A stretch of DNA of 64,000 nucleotides from Litoribacillus peritrichatus. GTDB taxonomy: Bacteria > Pseudomonadota > Gammaproteobacteria > Pseudomonadales > Litoribrevibacteraceae. Positions 61,155 through 64,000 of the stretch are shown piece by piece (position 1 is the first letter of the stretch; each line of letters begins with the position of its first letter). A program made the translations under genes and the position numbers. Where the stretch lies: positions 310,001 through 374,000 of the forward strand of contig NZ_BAABBN010000004.1 in assembly GCF_039537985.1 (NCBI RefSeq), in the 5' to 3' direction. The notes under the pieces were generated by a model. It did not search any database. It was given only the letters and a program-made list of their open reading frames with translations, and was not told the origin of the DNA.

Positions 61155-62663
61155 ATGGCGCTTAAAAATAAACCGAATCAAGCAATGATGGGCTTGCGAA
61201 ATGATAATTCGGTGGATGAGTTTGTACAGCGATATGAGCTGATTCTAAGTTCAATGAGCGAAGGCGTTTATGGGCTGGATACAGAAGGGAGGGCGACGTT
61301 TGTGAATCCGGCGGCGGAGCAAATTACCGGATGGACGGCAGGGGAAACCATCGGTCATATGATTCACGGAATGCATCATCATACCAAACCGGATGGCAGT
61401 CCTTACCCTCAGCATGAATGCCCTATTTTTAAAACGGCTAAGACGGGTGTGCAGCATGCCATAGAGTATGAGCTGTTTTGGCGAAAAGACGGTACCAGTT
61501 TTCCTGTTGAATATTCCAGTACGCCCATTTATATGAATGGAGATATCGTCGGTGCTGTGGTGGTCTTTAAAGATATTTCGGAGCGAAAACAGGCGGAAGC
61601 GAAACTTCAGCAGGCATTCCATCAAGTAAAAGTCTTAACGGAAAAGCTCGAAGCTGAGAATCGTTACCTCAAGGATGAAATGGAGGATGAGCTGGATTTA
61701 TCGAGTTTGATCGGTGGTAGCTCTGCATTGAAGTCGGTTCAGGTTCAGATCGAACAGGTTGCGCCTACCGACGCTTCGGTGTTAATCCAGGGAGAGAGTG
61801 GAACGGGCAAGGAGTTAATTGCCCACGCGATATACCAATCAAGCCTTCGAAAAAAACAACCCATTGTGAAAGTGAATTGTGGTGCCATTCCTTCTAATTT
61901 GGTTGAGAGTGAATTGTTTGGTCATGAAAAAGGGGCGTTTACCGGGGCCATTGGGCGCCATATTGGCCGCTTTGAGTTGGCAAATGGCGGCACACTATTT
62001 CTGGACGAAGTGGGGGAGTTACCACTGAATGTTCAGGTTAAGCTATTGCGTGTGTTGCAAGAAGGTGAGATCGAGCGAGTGGGGGGCACAGGCACCATTC
62101 CGGTGGATGTTCGGGTCATTGCAGCAACAAATCGTGACTTGAGAGTCATGGTGGATGAAGGGCAGTTCCGGTCTGATTTGTATTATCGATTGAATGTTTT
62201 TCCGTTAATTTCGCCGCCGTTACGTGACAGAAAAGAAGACATTCCGGCCTTAATTCAGTTTCGATTGCGCAAACTGGAAAAGCAGTTAGGAAAAAGTTTG
62301 TTGGGTGTTACGCCTGAAACCATGTCTCAGTTCATGAGTTATCAGTGGCCTGGTAATATCCGGGAGTTAAATAATCTTCTGGAGAGGGCCGCAATCATTA
62401 GCGCAACGCCTTGGTTGGAGGTTTCAGGGCTTGAACCTTCGTACCAAAGGAAAGGCAGCGTGACTTCCTCGGTTGCTAAGACGTTATCTTGTTTTTCTGC
62501 AAATATGACCATGGCTGAAGCCGAACGAAATCATATCGTCTCGGTTTTGGACTCCGTGGGGTGGTTAATTGCGGGGAAGGGAGGGGCCGCAGAAGTGCTT
62601 GACCTGCCGCCGAGTACGTTGCGTTCGAAAATGAAAAAGCTGAATATTCAGCGACCATTGTGA
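61155..62663 (+). CDS. PAS-domain sigma-54-dependent transcriptional activator
   Basis: Enhancer-binding protein, 502 aa from the ATG at 61155 (a TTG at 61140 is possible; neither has a strong ribosome site). A PAS domain (about 20-140) includes a His/Cys-bearing stretch, His-His-His-Thr-Lys-Pro-Asp-Gly then His-Glu-Cys-Pro-Ile, which could hold a ligand or metal. A short coiled coil leads to AAA+ with Walker A Gly-Glu-Ser-Gly-Thr-Gly-Lys (about 214-220), the sigma-54 loop Gly-Ala-Phe-Thr-Gly-Ala (about 261-266) and a Fis-type helix-turn-helix at the end. No receiver domain, so it senses a signal itself. Target genes unknown. Confidence 0.9.
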   Translation: MALKNKPNQAMMGLRNDNSVDEFVQRYELILSSMSEGVYGLDTEGRATFVNPAAEQITGWTAGETIGHMIHGMHHHTKPDGSPYPQHECPIFKTAKTGVQHAIEYELFWRKDGTSFPVEYSSTPIYMNGDIVGAVVVFKDISERKQAEAKLQQAFHQVKVLTEKLEAENRYLKDEMEDELDLSSLIGGSSALKSVQVQIEQVAPTDASVLIQGESGTGKELIAHAIYQSSLRKKQPIVKVNCGAIPSNLVESELFGHEKGAFTGAIGRHIGRFELANGGTLFLDEVGELPLNVQVKLLRVLQEGEIERVGGTGTIPVDVRVIAATNRDLRVMVDEGQFRSDLYYRLNVFPLISPPLRDRKEDIPALIQFRLRKLEKQLGKSLLGVTPETMSQFMSYQWPGNIRELNNLLERAAIISATPWLEVSGLEPSYQRKGSVTSSVAKTLSCFSANMTMAEAERNHIVSVLDSVGWLIAGKGGAAEVLDLPPSTLRSKMKKLNIQRPL

Positions 62664-62722
62664 CGTGGTAAATCCAGTAGAATAGCTCAGTTAATCCAGT
62701 ACATTTAATTCAGTAATAGCTA

Positions 62723-63535
62723 ATGAAATTAGAAATCCTTTATATTGACGACAATCTTGTGGCCATCAATAAACCGGCGGGTTTGTTGGTGCATCGTGGT
62801 GAACGTGATAAACCGGGTACCTTAATGGCCTTGCAGTTGTTGCGTGATCAGCTTGGGCGAAGAGTTTACCCTGTTCACCGCTTGGATAGAGCAACATCAG
62901 GCGTGATGATCTTTGCCTTGAATTCTGAAACCGCAAGTGTGATGGTGGATCAGTGGCGGGAGCGGGATGTTGAGAAACGGTACTTGGCCATCACAAGAGG
63001 CTTTATGCCGGATGAAGTGCATTTGGATTATGCCATGTCTCCACCGATTGATCGCTTTGCTCGCCGGCCAAAGGTTAAACCACCTCAGGAAGCAATTACC
63101 GATTTCCGGTGTTTGGCTACAGTAGAGATACCGATAGCAATTGATAAATACCCTCAGTCTCGGTATTCGCTGGTTGAGGCTTTACCTCGGACGGGAAGAA
63201 AGCATCAGATTCGTCGTCATTTAAAACACCTTAATCATCCGATTATTGGCGATACCCGTTATGGGAAAGGGCGTCATACTCAATATTTTAGGGATCATTT
63301 TCAGTCACCAAGAATGTTACTTCATTCCTGGAAATTGTCTTTCATTCACCCTTATTCAAAGCAGTCATTAACTTTGATTGCTGGTCTGGACACCGTTTGG
63401 TGTTCGCTGCTTGAACGATTTGACTGGCTTAGTGCTTTACCTCAAACGTTACTTTCTGCGACCGATAAAAGCCCCGGTGAGGACGCGTCTCGTGTACTTC
63501 CTGTTCTGCCTGGGGATGACTTGCCAGAGCCGTAG
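62723..63535 (+). CDS. truC: tRNA pseudouridine(65) synthase TruC-like
   Basis: RluA-family pseudouridine synthase, 270 aa. It starts Leu-Glu-Ile-Leu-Tyr-Ile-Asp-Asp-Asn-Leu-Val-Ala-Ile-Asn-Lys-Pro like E. coli TruC. The catalytic Asp is in His-Arg-Leu-Asp-Arg-Ala-Thr-Ser-Gly (about 53-61). Pro-Arg-Thr-Gly-Arg-Lys-His-Gln-Ile-Arg-Arg-His-Leu, with Pro-Ile-Ile-Gly-Asp, is the substrate side. No N-terminal S4 domain, as expected for TruC. It lies 59 bp after the PAS regulator. Confidence 0.93.
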   Translation: MKLEILYIDDNLVAINKPAGLLVHRGERDKPGTLMALQLLRDQLGRRVYPVHRLDRATSGVMIFALNSETASVMVDQWRERDVEKRYLAITRGFMPDEVHLDYAMSPPIDRFARRPKVKPPQEAITDFRCLATVEIPIAIDKYPQSRYSLVEALPRTGRKHQIRRHLKHLNHPIIGDTRYGKGRHTQYFRDHFQSPRMLLHSWKLSFIHPYSKQSLTLIAGLDTVWCSLLERFDWLSALPQTLLSATDKSPGEDASRVLPVLPGDDLPEP

Positions 63536-63746
63536 TCACGACATTGATTAAACGAAATACCGTGCGCACGTTATTTCGTGTCTGTATTTGGTTTTGTTGT
63601 TGAGGTGTTCACTTTTCCTGGATTGATAATTCTAATTAAATCAATGTGTTAGTTTATTCGAGTGTCGATTTTTAAAGCTTGGTTTGATGGTACATCGCTT
63701 GCAATAGATGCCTGTGACAAGATTTTCTTGATGAGACAGGTAAGTA

Positions 63747-64000
63747 ATGAATAGCAAAATAGATGTAAAGCAACTCGAATCAGAGCCTTCTTTAAGTATT
63801 GTAGAAAGCTTCAACCAAAACGTTCAATCCAGTGAAAAAATTCAAGTTAAAGCGGCTACAGGTTTTCACAGTAATCTAAGAAAGATCGTAGCGGGGCTGG
63901 GTTTTTTAGCGTTTTTTGGTTGTGTCTGGCTGCAATGGGGAGGCCATCAGGCGGTGCTCTGGGATTTATCCAATCGCCAGTTCTTAATTTTCGGCCTTAC
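63747..64000 (+). CDS. ccoG: Cytochrome c oxidase accessory protein CcoG, N-terminal part (partial)
   Basis: The first 84 codons of a gene cut by the window end. After a polar N-terminus of about 40 residues there is a Phe-His-Ser-Asn-Leu-Arg-Lys-Ile stretch, a membrane helix (Gly-Leu-Gly-Phe-Leu-Ala-Phe-Phe-Gly), then Leu-Gln-Trp-Gly-Gly-His-Gln-Ala-Val-Leu-Trp-Asp-Leu and Arg-Gln-Phe-Leu-Ile-Phe-Gly-Leu. This is the opening of CcoG/RdxA/FixG, a polyferredoxin that reduces copper for cbb3 oxidase assembly. ACAGGTAAGT precedes the ATG. The cluster cysteines lie beyond the window. Confidence 0.85.
   Translation, partial: MNSKIDVKQLESEPSLSIVESFNQNVQSSEKIQVKAATGFHSNLRKIVAGLGFLAFFGCVWLQWGGHQAVLWDLSNRQFLIFGL

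Noticed and set aside
63622..63645. ATTGAT-N12-ATCAAT before ccoG as an FNR/Anr box
   Set aside because: The half-sites fit, but the spacing should be four bases rather than twelve; no correctly spaced TTGAT-N4-ATCAA was found upstream of ccoG.

Overview
The window is a chromosomal stretch of a motile, probably marine gammaproteobacterium of the Pseudomonadales/Oceanospirillales type. From memory, the gene order from fabI to nfuA is nearly the same as in Pseudomonas aeruginosa (fabI, the yej/npp peptide ABC transporter with two binding proteins, mltD-gloB-yafS-rnhA-dnaQ, nhaB, fimL, sohB, acuI, DUF934-cysI, metH, nfuA). The flagellar half also follows the polar-flagellum layout of Pseudomonas and Vibrio, with FleQ as master regulator. 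Base composition is moderate and looks even throughout. I saw no tRNA, rRNA, insertion sequence, prophage or CRISPR array.

Layout. 1-12.5 kb: end of flgB, then flgCDEFGHIJ and flgKL (rod, hook, rings, hook-filament junction). 12.5-17.7 kb: three SAM-dependent methyltransferases, one in the flgKL direction and two opposite. 18-24.5 kb: two very large flagellins (1010 and 995 aa), divergently transcribed. 24.5-30.2 kb: flaG, fliD, fliS, a fliT-like gene and fleQ. 30.3-38.7 kb: fabI and a five-gene YejABEF/Npp-type peptide importer on the minus strand. 38.8-43.5 kb: mltD, gloB, yafS-like, rnhA, dnaQ. 43.6-50.6 kb: nhaB, fimL, a small membrane protein, an SCP2 protein, sohB, acuI. 50.7-60.4 kb: a CPA2 antiporter, DUF934 and cysI (sulfite reduction), a MATE exporter, metH, nfuA. 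60.5-64 kb: an orphan small gene, a PAS-sigma54 activator, truC and the start of ccoG.

The most interesting region is 8.4-28 kb. Four sigma-54-type (-24/-12) promoters and two near-consensus sigma-28 promoters can be read directly, giving a staged flagellar programme: sigma-54 for flgKL, flagellin 1, the TPR-methyltransferase and fliD; sigma-28 for flagellin 2 and fliST. Flagellin 1 and the TPR-methyltransferase share a full-consensus IHF site at exactly the same distance from their sigma-54 promoters. This ties the methyltransferase island to filament assembly and suggests a flagellin-modification system. Four tandem 15-bp repeats lie where an enhancer of the methyltransferase promoter would be expected. 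Surface-exposed axial proteins (FlgE 680, FlgK 890, FliD 831, both flagellins about 1000 aa) are all much larger than the textbook forms, while rod, ring and FlgL proteins are of normal size. This suggests a thick, decorated filament.
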